A DNA stretch of 64,000 nucleotides from Acinetobacter halotolerans (lineage in GTDB: Bacteria > Pseudomonadota > Gammaproteobacteria > Pseudomonadales > Moraxellaceae): contig NZ_SGIM01000003.1 in NCBI RefSeq assembly GCF_004208515.1, positions 124,001-188,000 of the forward strand, in the 5' to 3' direction. How positions within the stretch are numbered: the stretch's first letter is position 1; the number at the start of each line of letters is the position of its first letter. Under the pieces are notes generated by a model. The model made no database searches. It saw only the letters and a list, made by a program, of their open reading frames with translations, and was not told the origin of the DNA. Both the position numbers and the translations under genes were made by a program. Shown here one piece after another: positions 54,801 to 61,522 of this stretch.

Positions 54801-55505
54801 CTCGTAACGACTAAATATAATCCTGCACGAACGTGGACACCTGAAAATGCTGTTGGAATCGGCGGTGCTTATATGTGTGTCTATGGAATGGAAGGACCGG
54901 GTGGCTATCAGTTTGTGGGTAGAACGACTCAAATGTGGTCTCGCTATCGTAGAAATGCAGACTTTGAGCAAGGTAAACCGTGGTTATTACGCTTCTTTGA
55001 TCAGATTAAATTCTATGAAGTTTCTGAAACAGAACTCATGCAAATGCGTGAGGATTTTAAGGCAGGACGACTCAAACTCAGAATTGAGGAAGGTGTTTTA
55101 AACCTCAAAGAATATAATCAATTCTTATCAGACAATGCTGAAACCATTTCAAGTTTTAAAGCAACTCAACAAGCTAACTTTGATGCTGAACGTCGCCGTT
55201 GGCATGAGGCTGGTCTTGCAGAATATGTCTCAGAGAGTTTGGATGCTGTTGATGAAGGTGAAACAGTCATCATTCCTGATGGTGGGTGTGCAGTTGAATC
55301 ACATATGCCAGGTTCGATTTGGAAAATTGAATGTCAATCTGGTGATATAGTTGAGGAAGGAGCAACGCTAGCGGTCATCGAGGCTATGAAAATCGAAATT
55401 CCGATTATTGCGCCCGAACGCATGAAAGTTGAAAGCATTACGATCGAAAAAGGACAAACTGTTAAAACAGGGCAAGTGTTATTTACGCTAGCGCCAGTGG
55501 TTTGA
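51900..55505 (+). CDS. Guanidine carboxylase (biotin-dependent), copy 2
   Basis: 1201 residues, same domain order and length as the 26.7 kb enzyme: biotin carboxylase (NRGAIACRVIRTLKKLG, GGGGIGMRL, EVNTRLQVEHGVTE), KipA/KipI-like carboxyltransferase and a biotin carrier end with EAMKIE, biotinyl Lys1164. The riboswitch and deiminase genes indicate guanidine rather than urea as substrate. The C-terminal carboxyltransferase motif reads YGMEGPGGYQ (Glu998) where copy 1 has YGMDSPGGYQ, a candidate specificity difference. Annotation pipelines would usually name it urea carboxylase. Confidence 0.85.
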   Translation: MFDKVLIANRGAIACRVIRTLKKLGIQSVAVYSEADRDSLHVTLADEAIYIGDAPVSQSYLNVDKILEVAKQTGANAIHPGYGFLSENADFCDLCESQGIAFIGPNSAQMRAFGLKHTARELAIEANVPLLPGSQLLADEAEALVEAERIGYPVMLKSTAGGGGIGMRLVWNAEELKDAFTTVSYLAQANFKDAGLYLEKFVQNARHIEVQIFGDGQGQVLALGERDCSVQRRNQKVIEETPAPHLNDQQRSYIQTVAIQLMQSVNYRSAGTVEFVMDTDTQDFYFLEVNTRLQVEHGVTEQVYGVDLVEWMVTLASGDWTAPTQSLKSVGHSIQVRLYAEDPIKNFQPSAGLLTFVEFDDQARNETWVETGSTVSSFYDPMIAKIIVTANDRDAAIQAMNHSLAKTQVAGIETNLEYLQNIMDCEVFKAGTQTTRFLNTFEWKTQKIEILQAGIQTSIQDVTGRLGYWDVGVPPSGAIDPLSLNVANQLLGNASNSAGLECTLHGPTLKFHCDSQIVLAGGDMPSTLDGEHIPMWQTMNVKKGQILKCGKIITGCRTYIGIKGGLNVPKYLGSQATFTLGQFGGHAGRNLLIGDMLPITSFSSDQQTGLNAEQVPTFSNSWEIAVMYGPHGAPDFFTKQDIDAFFEHSFEVHFNSSRTGIRLIGPKPEWAREDGGEAGLHPSNIHDNAYAIGAIDFTGDMPIILGPDGPSLGGFVCPAVVVHSELWKLGQLKAGDKVKFVPIRYEQATQLNQTYHHILSTEHLNDVQFGQSFYVEFDSLNDAVLDRLDGQDHTPNVVYRPAGNNYMLVEYGELVLDLNLRFRIHALMQWVKDQNIIGIIDLTPGIRSLQIHYDSLKLDQQNLLNLLKQAETELPDVTEMQVPSRTVYLPLAWEDSQTQLATDRYMQTVRPDAPWCPDNIEFIRRINGLKDKQAVKDVVYNANYLVMGLGDVYLGAPVATPLDPRQRLVTTKYNPARTWTPENAVGIGGAYMCVYGMEGPGGYQFVGRTTQMWSRYRRNADFEQGKPWLLRFFDQIKFYEVSETELMQMREDFKAGRLKLRIEEGVLNLKEYNQFLSDNAETISSFKATQQANFDAERRRWHEAGLAEYVSESLDAVDEGETVIIPDGGCAVESHMPGSIWKIECQSGDIVEEGATLAVIEAMKIEIPIIAPERMKVESITIEKGQTVKTGQVLFTLAPVV

Positions 55506-55517
55506 TGAAAGTAGTGA

Positions 55518-55552
55518 TTTTAAGAGATCTATTATTAATAGGTCTCTTAAAA
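55518..55552 (+). terminator. Terminator of the guanidine operon
   Basis: TTTTAAGAGA ... TCTCTTAAAA with inner CTATT/AGG pairs, an almost perfect stem just after the carboxylase stop; AT-rich ends stand in for the T-run. Confidence 0.65.
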
Positions 55553-55589
55553 AGTTTTATATGCACAGCTACACATTGATGCATTTAGC

Positions 55590-55604
55590 GTACCTAAATG
55601 GTGC
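55590..55604. promoter_or_regulatory. NtrC-like enhancer site
   Basis: GTACC-5-GGTGC matches the NtrC pattern GCACC-N5-GGTGC at nine of ten positions; a further GGTAC half-site follows at 55610. It lies about 115 bases upstream of the sigma-54 element at 55721, normal enhancer distance. Confidence 0.55.
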
Positions 55605-55720
55605 GATTTGGTACATTTTTTAGGCATTTTAAAATGGGAAAATTATCCTCATTCGTGCTTCCTTTAGCTAAGTGTCTTATTTATCTTTTATTCTGACCGA
55701 ATCCATACTATCTGATATTT

Positions 55721-55736
55721 TGGCATGCTTTATGCT
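55721..55736 (+). promoter_or_regulatory. Sigma-54 promoter of a small transcription unit
   Basis: TGGCATGCTTTATGCT: correct GG-N10-GC spacing and 14 of 16 agreement with the consensus. Start expected near 55748. Confidence 0.65.
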
Positions 55737-55747
55737 TTTATTTATAT

Positions 55748-55913
55748 ACAACATAAATAGAGGAGAACAATAAACTTGATCACTAAATCACACACATCGG
55801 TTCATTCCAACATGTATAAAAAGAATAAACAGTACATGAGCAGTAACAATGGAATAAACTGATGCCATACAGTACTTTAAACAAGCCCCATCTCAACGTA
55901 GTGGGGCTTGTTT
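55748..55913 (+). ncRNA. Candidate sigma-54-dependent small RNA (about 165 nt)
   Basis: Bounded by the sigma-54 element at 55721 and the strong terminator at 55879-55913, with no gene of normal size between. It contains a 28-codon ORF (TTG 55776 to TGA 55862) behind GAGGAG at 55769-55774, so it may be a small RNA, a peptide gene or both. Nitrogen-controlled small RNAs with this promoter layout are known in other gammaproteobacteria; no sequence match is claimed. Confidence 0.5.
55879..55913 (+). terminator. Rho-independent terminator
   Basis: AAACAAGCCCCA (55879-55890) / TGGGGCTTGTTT (55902-55913), 12 pairs, then ATTATTT. It has no normal-sized gene before it, which is what points to a small transcript. 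Confidence 0.9.
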
Positions 55914-55958
55914 ATTATTTAATTTAAGTTTATTCAACAAATCTCAATCACTATAAAT

Positions 55959-55974
55959 TGGCACATATTCTGCA
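55959..55974 (+). promoter_or_regulatory. Sigma-54 promoter of the transporter/regulator operon
   Basis: TGGCACATATTCTGCA with correct spacing, nearly identical in shape to the atzF promoter (24854). It lies 57 bases before the 41-residue gene. Confidence 0.75.
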
Positions 55975-56030
55975 TTCTAAATAAGTAATACAAAAACTAA
56001 TTTTAGTAATACCTTTGTAGGAGCTGCGAT

Positions 56031-56156
56031 ATGAATGAAGCCAAAACCAACACTGTAGAAAAACACCCTATTAAAAAATTTTTAGTCGATTTATTCAGTG
56101 CAAGAGCAGGTCTGTATTTCAAACAAAATCACCAAGTAAGCAAGGTAAAGGGATAA
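56031..56156 (+). CDS. Small protein, 41 aa
   Basis: ATG 56031 has a good ribosome binding site (TAGGAG at 56018-56023) and follows a sigma-54 promoter. The product begins MNEAKTNTVEKHPIKKFL, is basic (many Lys) and has an amphipathic centre; no signal peptide or known motif. The stop is five bases before the NikR-like gene. Too short for usual gene callers, but signals and position support a real gene, perhaps an accessory to transport or regulation. Confidence 0.65.
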   Translation: MNEAKTNTVEKHPIKKFLVDLFSARAGLYFKQNHQVSKVKG

Positions 56157-56160
56157 GACG

Positions 56161-56595
56161 GTGGCCAAGCAAAAGTTAGCTCGAATCAGTATTACCGTAC
56201 CTGAAACTACATTGAGTGCACTTGATCAAAAAATCGTTGATCAACACTACGAAAGTCGTTCACAAGCGATCTTGGACATGATTAATCGGCATTTAATCGA
56301 TGATCTAGCTAAAAACGATGAAGTGATGGTTGGCACATTAACATTGTTATATGACGTGAGCTTAAAACCACTGCGAACGCAACTTGTTGATTTGCAGCAA
56401 CAATACTTAGCTCAGGTGATCAGTTCATTACATATTCAATTGGATGATGACAAAGTTCTACAAGTCATGTTGATGCAAGGTGTGAGTAGTGATTTGAAAG
56501 CCATCAGTCAGCAGTTCATTGCATTAAAAGGGGTGATTAAAGGGCATTTGGAATTGATGGATGCCGTCATGCCACCAATCGCACAAAACACTTAG
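56161..56595 (+). CDS. NikR-like ribbon-helix-helix regulator lacking nickel ligands
   Basis: 144 residues from GTG 56161 (AAAGGGA upstream). The N-terminal ribbon-helix-helix (RISITVPETTLSALDQKI, ESRSQAILDMI) and the C-terminal ACT-like domain (LHIQLDDDKVLQVMLMQG, VIKGHLELM) align with NikR. Of the four high-affinity nickel ligands of E. coli NikR, only His87 is kept (His91); His76, His89 and Cys95 are replaced by Gln80, Gln93 and Val99. It therefore probably senses something else, perhaps guanidine, urea or a nitrogen signal, and regulates the transporter. Confidence 0.78.
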   Translation: MAKQKLARISITVPETTLSALDQKIVDQHYESRSQAILDMINRHLIDDLAKNDEVMVGTLTLLYDVSLKPLRTQLVDLQQQYLAQVISSLHIQLDDDKVLQVMLMQGVSSDLKAISQQFIALKGVIKGHLELMDAVMPPIAQNT

Positions 56596-56659
56596 GCACA
56601 TAAACATTTGTAAAGACGAAAATTTCTCAATATCAGAGCAGAATAGGAGCAAGCATAAG

Positions 56660-57682
56660 ATGATCAAAAAAACACTGATTTCAGCATCTGTGCTGACAGC
56701 GATTTTTTTAGGGGGCTGTGACAACACAGCAAAAATTCCAGAGTCTAAAGCAAAAACTGAAGGTAGTACCAACACTAAGCCAATCACGATTGGATACAGT
56801 GATTGGCCAGGTTGGGTCGCGTGGCAAGTTGCTATTGAAAAGGGATGGTTTAAAGAAGCGGGGGTAAATGTCGAATTCAAATGGTTCGATTATTCTGCAT
56901 CAATCAATGCATTTTCTGCCAATCAACTCGATGCTGTTTCTGTATCCAATGGTGATAACTTGGTGATCGCTTCAGGAGGCACCAAAGGCATCATGATTTT
57001 GGCAACCGATTATTCCGCAGGAAATGATGTCATTATTGCCAAAAATGGAATTAATAATATTGCTGATTTGAAAGGTAAAAAAATTGCGGTTGAGAAAGGA
57101 TTGGTTGATCATCACTTACTCAATACGGCTTTAGATGATGCCAAAGTAGCTAACTCTGAAGTGACATTAGTGAATGCAGTCACCAATGAATTACCTCAAG
57201 TGTTTGCAAGTCCTGATGTGTCGGCAATTGCAGTTTGGCAACCTGTAGCTAATCAAGCTTTGAAAGCGGTTGCAGGTTCTAAAATCATCTATTCATCCAA
57301 AGATAAGCCCGGACTGATTTATGATACTTTGACCGTCAATATGACGCATCTTGCTGCAAATAAGGAAGATTGGAAAAAAATCATTCAGGTATGGGATAAA
57401 ACTGTTAAATATATCAATGATCCAGCAACACGTGACGATGCTGTGGCAATCATGGCAAAACGAGTTGGTTTAGATGCTGCTCAATATGCTCAATTTATTG
57501 ACGGAACCCATTTACTTGATCTGCAAGAAAATAAGAAGGTATTTACCAAATCCGACAGCTTTGATTCTATCTATGGCTCAAGTTATCACGTCAATGAGTT
57601 TAATTTTAAAAATGGCGTTTACACCACTAAAGTAGATGTTGATGGCGTGATATTCCCAACGCTCGTTGAAGAAATTAAATAA
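56660..57682 (+). CDS. ABC transporter substrate-binding lipoprotein (NitT/TauT type)
   Basis: 340 residues with a lipoprotein signal (lipobox LGGC, Cys20). The mature part has the NMT1/SsuA-like pattern GYSDWPGWVAWQVAIEKGWF (20 residues) and IADLKGKKIAVEKG. ATG 56660 with TAGGAG upstream; the frame extends to 56561 without support. Transporters of this type accompany guanidine riboswitch operons, so guanidine or a related nitrogen compound is the likely substrate. ATPase and permease genes converge on it from the other strand. Confidence 0.85.
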   Translation: MIKKTLISASVLTAIFLGGCDNTAKIPESKAKTEGSTNTKPITIGYSDWPGWVAWQVAIEKGWFKEAGVNVEFKWFDYSASINAFSANQLDAVSVSNGDNLVIASGGTKGIMILATDYSAGNDVIIAKNGINNIADLKGKKIAVEKGLVDHHLLNTALDDAKVANSEVTLVNAVTNELPQVFASPDVSAIAVWQPVANQALKAVAGSKIIYSSKDKPGLIYDTLTVNMTHLAANKEDWKKIIQVWDKTVKYINDPATRDDAVAIMAKRVGLDAAQYAQFIDGTHLLDLQENKKVFTKSDSFDSIYGSSYHVNEFNFKNGVYTTKVDVDGVIFPTLVEEIK

Positions 57683-57735
57683 TTTCTAAAGTGATCACGG
57701 CAATCCTTTGTACATTTGATCAATCATTAAACCTT

Positions 57736-57765
57736 AAAAATCTCCTTGAAAATAGGGAGATTTTT
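57736..57765 (+). terminator. Terminator of the binding-protein gene
   Basis: AAAAATCTCC / GGGAGATTTTT with a nine-base loop and following T-rich bases. Confidence 0.85.
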
Positions 57766-57802
57766 ATACATTCATATATGTGAAAAATAATACTTCGATA
57801 TA

Positions 57803-57831
57803 AAAAAGCCCACTTTTAAATGTGGGCTTTG
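57803..57831 (-). terminator. Terminator of the permease-ATPase operon
   Basis: On the minus strand AAAGCCCAC-8-GTGGGCTTT is followed by TTTTATATC. Confidence 0.85.
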
Positions 57832-57856
57832 AAAGGTTTTATTCTATTTAACTAAG

Positions 57857-58735
57857 CTAATCATCGCTTACTTTGGTCATACGAGGAATCAATGGTAAAT
57901 CTTCGAGTGCTGGATCGAGTTGATCTTCATCGGCATGAACCAGTTGATCCACACGTTGACGCAATGCTTTAAATTCAGGGCAAAGCATTTGATCTGGATG
58001 ACGTGGACGAGGTAAATCTACTTCGATAATTTCTTTTATTTCACCAGGATTGGCTTTCAGTGCGACGATACGGTCAGCGAGTAAGATCGCTTCATCCATA
58101 TCATGAGTGACAAAAATAATTGTGATATCAATATTTTGCCATAAATCCATCAAGTGTCGTTGCATCTTCTGACGAGTATGAGGATCAAGTGCGCCAAATG
58201 GTTCATCCATCAATAAAATTTTAGGTTCATTCACCAATGCTCTAGCAATCGCAACACGCTGTTTCATCCCACCAGAAAGTTGATGAGGATACTGATTTTC
58301 ATACTTTTCTAAGCCGATAATATTAATCCATTCTCGTGCTTGAGCCTCGGCCGTACTATCACTTTGTCCCTTCATTTTTGGGCCGAACATCACGTTTTCT
58401 TTGACGGTTTTCCACGGAAACAGTGTATATCCTTGAAATACCATACCTCGCTCAGGACTAGGACCCATGATCGATTGTCCATCAATCAGAATTTCTCCAC
58501 CTGAATAAGAATCAAGTCCAGCAACAATCCGACTGAATGTTGACTTACCACAGCCAGAAGGACCGATCACACAAATAAATTCACGTTTATGAATCTTTAA
58601 ATCAATTTGATTTAAAACAGTTCGTTCAGTTTTCCCATGTTTGAAGCTTTGCGTGAGTTGTTTCGCTTCTAAGATGACAGCACGTTCATAAATATGATCA
58701 AAATACTCACGAGCATTGAAATGGGTATTTGTCAT
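57857..58735 (-). CDS. ABC transporter ATPase (NitT/TauT type)
   Basis: 292 residues with Walker A GPSGCGKST, signature LSGGMKQRVAIARAL, Walker B ILLMDEPFGALDPHTR and the H-loop VTHDMDEA. ATG 58735 overlaps the permease stop (TAATG) and has AGGAG seven bases upstream; an in-frame ATG at 58756 is less likely. Powers uptake with the permease and the binding protein at 56660. Confidence 0.93.
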   Translation of the reverse strand: MTNTHFNAREYFDHIYERAVILEAKQLTQSFKHGKTERTVLNQIDLKIHKREFICVIGPSGCGKSTFSRIVAGLDSYSGGEILIDGQSIMGPSPERGMVFQGYTLFPWKTVKENVMFGPKMKGQSDSTAEAQAREWINIIGLEKYENQYPHQLSGGMKQRVAIARALVNEPKILLMDEPFGALDPHTRQKMQRHLMDLWQNIDITIIFVTHDMDEAILLADRIVALKANPGEIKEIIEVDLPRPRHPDQMLCPEFKALRQRVDQLVHADEDQLDPALEDLPLIPRMTKVSDD

Positions 58736-59679
58736 TAGTGTGCTCCTGATTTCCATTTAAAAAGCTGCTGTCCAAGTTTCATTAAAATGACATCACAGAT
58801 CAGACCAATCACACCAATGATGAGAATGGCTGCATAAACATTGTCAAAATTTTGGTAACGCGCTTGTTGGGTGATAAACCATGTAATACCTGATGTGCTC
58901 CCAATCAACTCAGCAACGATCAAATAAGTCCACGCCCAACCCAACAAAACTCTCAAATCTCGATAAATCTCAGGCAAGGCAGCAGGAATCACCACATGAA
59001 TTAAGCTTTTGGTTTTGTTCGTTCCAAGTGTAAAACCTGCTTCAATTAAACTGCGATCAACTAATCGAGTTGTATTGGCAATAATTAAAATCTGTTGAAA
59101 TAACGTACCTATGATAATAATGGCTATTTTTGGTGCATCGTTGATACCTAATATAGCAACAGCTAAAGCACCAAAGGCAGGGGCAGGCAAATAACGGAAA
59201 AACTCAACAAACGGCTCTGTAAGTTGTGAAATTGTCTTTGAAAAACCGCATAAAATCCCCAAAGGTATACCGATGAGCGATGAGATAAAAAATGCAGTGA
59301 AGACCAGTTTAATACTGTGCCAAAGACTTTCATGAAACCACGGCGCATTGGCTTGAACAGGTGGCGTCGTAAACGCTGTAACAAGCGCTTTGGCAACTTC
59401 GTGAGGAGCAGGCAAATAAATGGGATTGACTAAGATTCCTTGAGGTGGTTTTAAACCATGATCTACAGCACTTTGTGCTTCAGAATAAAAGACCTCTTTA
59501 GCAATACGACTATCAATCTGTAGGTATGCCACGCTGCCTGTATCCGTAATTTTGACTTGTGGGTGCCATAGAAATGGCAAATAACTCACAGCACACCACA
59601 ACAAAATTGGTATTAAAAATGACCCGAGACCAAATAACACTTTGTTGGTTTGGCTGAGTTCGCGTGCAACGTAACTCAT
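58735..59679 (-). CDS. ABC transporter permease (NitT/TauT type)
   Basis: 314 residues; an N-terminal helix, a periplasmic insertion of about 75 residues, then the BPD_transp_1 core with five helices and the EAA-like loop EAGFTLGTNKTKSLIHVVIPAALPE (split at TKSL). Forms the membrane channel of the guanidine/nitrogen-compound importer. Translationally coupled to the ATPase. Transcribed from its own sigma-54 element on the minus strand. Confidence 0.92.
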   Translation of the reverse strand: MSYVARELSQTNKVLFGLGSFLIPILLWCAVSYLPFLWHPQVKITDTGSVAYLQIDSRIAKEVFYSEAQSAVDHGLKPPQGILVNPIYLPAPHEVAKALVTAFTTPPVQANAPWFHESLWHSIKLVFTAFFISSLIGIPLGILCGFSKTISQLTEPFVEFFRYLPAPAFGALAVAILGINDAPKIAIIIIGTLFQQILIIANTTRLVDRSLIEAGFTLGTNKTKSLIHVVIPAALPEIYRDLRVLLGWAWTYLIVAELIGSTSGITWFITQQARYQNFDNVYAAILIIGVIGLICDVILMKLGQQLFKWKSGAH

Positions 59680-59728
59680 ATTGTTTGCCTCTTAATATTA
59701 CATTTTTTATAAAACGTAATACTAATTA

Positions 59729-59744
59729 AGCAAAATAAGTGCCA
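59729..59744 (-). promoter_or_regulatory. Sigma-54 promoter of the permease-ATPase operon
   Basis: Minus strand TGGCACTTATTTTGCT fits TGGCAC-N5-TTTGC with right spacing, about 50 bases before the permease start. Confidence 0.8.
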
Positions 59745-59812
59745 ATCAGATTAAAACTAATTTGCGGCGAAAATAGGCAAGCAGAGAAACTTTATTCTTA
59801 TTCTTTCTTGAT

Positions 59813-59843
59813 TTTACAAATGATAATAATTATCATTTGTAAA
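59813..59843. promoter_or_regulatory. Fur box of the fecI-like gene
   Basis: Perfect 31-base palindrome: TTTACAAATGATAAT, one A, then its complement. It contains the classic GATAATnATTATC core and lies 18 bases before the sigma factor start, so iron-loaded Fur should block it. Confidence 0.92.
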
Positions 59844-59861
59844 TACTTTGTTTTTGAGTCA

Positions 59862-60389
59862 ATGATTGTGAACAAAAACCCGATACTCGTTGATGAATTA
59901 TACAGAAACCATAGCGGGTGGCTTCATCATTGGCTGCGAAAGAAAATTGGAAGTTCTGAGCAAGCTGCTGATTTAGTTCAAGATACATTTATTAAAATCC
60001 TTCAGACACGCGATGAGTTGTTGGGCGTCAAAGAACCAAAAGCTTATTTGACTTCAATTGCGAAAAATTTATTGATCGATCAAGTACGACGGAAAAGAAT
60101 TGAACAAGCGTATCTTGATGGTTTGAGTGAAATGGAATACATGCTTGATGCAGTTATTTCTCCCGAAGAACAGGTGCAAATCATTCAAGCAATTCATCAG
60201 TTATGCAAAGCATTAGAAGCGGTCTCTGAAAAAGCCCAACAGGCTTTTATCTTGCATTATTTAGAGGGTTATACGCATAAAGAAACGGCTGAAAAACTCG
60301 GTGTTTCGACCAAGATGATCCAAAAGTATTTGGCCAGTTGTTTGGTACAGTGCTATCAAACCCGAATGGATATGGATGTGTTGGTTTAA
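59862..60389 (+). CDS. FecI-type ECF sigma factor
   Basis: 175 residues with sigma-70 region 2 (AADLVQDTFIKIL, AYLTSIAKNLLIDQVRRKR) and region 4 (QAFILHYLEGYTHKETAEKLGVSTKMIQKYL, split here: HYLEGYTHKETA, LGVSTKMIQKYL). ATG 59862 lies just after the Fur box; the longer frame from 59739 would run through the box and is rejected. It directs transcription of the TonB receptor gene in a cell-surface signalling system with FecR. Confidence 0.92.
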   Translation: MIVNKNPILVDELYRNHSGWLHHWLRKKIGSSEQAADLVQDTFIKILQTRDELLGVKEPKAYLTSIAKNLLIDQVRRKRIEQAYLDGLSEMEYMLDAVISPEEQVQIIQAIHQLCKALEAVSEKAQQAFILHYLEGYTHKETAEKLGVSTKMIQKYLASCLVQCYQTRMDMDVLV

Positions 60390-61394
60390 ATGACAAAGAA
60401 TCATAACCAGCAATTGGTTGAAGAGGCAGCACAATGGATTGTTCAATTAAGCGCGGATGATGAGGTGACTCGTCGTAATGCAGAAGTACAATTCAGACAA
60501 TGGAAAAAAAATAGTCAGCAACATCAAAAGATTGCCAACGATATTGAACGCTGTCTCGGTTCGATTCAAAAGTTATCACATAATCATCATAAAAAAATTA
60601 CCAAATCGGCACTCAAAGCTGGGCTGGGATCAGGAAAGGTTTATAAAAACATCCGAACAGGTACAGCATTTGCGATCGTCCTATGCACTTTGGGTGTTGG
60701 TACATTATATTTATCAGATACATCGCTAGGTTATATTGCTGCGGATATTCGCAGTAATTCTAGTCAGTGGACCACTCAAACATTACAAGATGGCTCACAA
60801 ATCATTCTTCGCGGTAAAAGTGCCGTCAATATTGATTTTAAGACGAACCAAAGAGTGGTTGAGCTGGTGCAAGGAGAAATTTTTGTTGATGTTGCTAAAG
60901 ATCTGCATCGACCTTTTATTGTCAAAACATCTCATGGACAAATACAGGCACTCGGAACAGCTTTTAGTGTTGCTTATCAACCAGAGATAACAGCATTAAA
61001 AATGCTGCATTCAAAAGTTCAAGTGCGAGCCAAACCATCCAAGACAACACCTGCAAATAAAGTCAATCAAGCAATAGTGGAAGCAGGGCAAGCAATTGGA
61101 ATAGATCAAAATGGTTTAACGCCAATTTCAGTACTAAATCGCTATAATGAGCAGCAAAAGTGGAATAAACATCAACTGATGGTTGAAGATCTACCACTTA
61201 ATCAGGTGCTGAAAGCCTTGGATCAGAACTACAAAGGAAAAATTATTTTTAATGATTCAGCATTGAGCAAGATACACGTTAATGCTGTATTACCACTAGA
61301 CCAAACACAAGACGCACTTAAACTGATCGGGGCAGTTTTTCCTCAATTAAAAATATATCAAATTACACCTTATGTGATTTTTGTGACGACTTAG
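60390..61394 (+). CDS. FecR-type anti-sigma regulator
   Basis: 334 residues: N-terminal cytoplasmic anti-sigma domain (AAQWIVQLSADDEVTRRNAEVQFRQW, split), one membrane helix near 90-110 (GTAFAIVLCTLGVGTLYL), then the periplasmic FecR domain (LQDGSQIILRGKSAVNIDF; HGQIQALGTAFSV) and a C-terminal secretin-like STN part. It begins directly after the sigma factor stop. Relays the signal from the receptor to FecI. Confidence 0.93.
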   Translation: MTKNHNQQLVEEAAQWIVQLSADDEVTRRNAEVQFRQWKKNSQQHQKIANDIERCLGSIQKLSHNHHKKITKSALKAGLGSGKVYKNIRTGTAFAIVLCTLGVGTLYLSDTSLGYIAADIRSNSSQWTTQTLQDGSQIILRGKSAVNIDFKTNQRVVELVQGEIFVDVAKDLHRPFIVKTSHGQIQALGTAFSVAYQPEITALKMLHSKVQVRAKPSKTTPANKVNQAIVEAGQAIGIDQNGLTPISVLNRYNEQQKWNKHQLMVEDLPLNQVLKALDQNYKGKIIFNDSALSKIHVNAVLPLDQTQDALKLIGAVFPQLKIYQITPYVIFVTT

Positions 61395-61522
61395 CAAATT
61401 TTTTTAATTTTTTGGTTCCACTTTTTTGTTACTTGTTCGTCATAGTAAATAGAAGCAATAAATTTGGATCATTTTAATTATTTGTATTGAATGATTCTTA
61501 TTTCTATTTACTGGGGTGTGTA
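61395..61522 (+). promoter_or_regulatory. Receptor promoter region
   Basis: 128 bases between fecR-like and receptor genes. GGTTCCAC ... CGTC (about 61413-61442) could be a FecI-type promoter; no strong sigma-70 pair seen. Confidence 0.25.

Larger units (their letters stand above)
55506..56030. other. Intergenic region with sigma-54 unit
   Basis: 525 bases holding the carboxylase terminator, an NtrC-like site, two sigma-54 elements and a terminator-bounded small transcription unit (see separate entries). Confidence 0.6.

Noticed and set aside
59739..59861. N-terminal extension of the FecI-like sigma factor
   Set aside because: It would translate through the Fur box and adds residues that no ECF sigma factor of this kind has.
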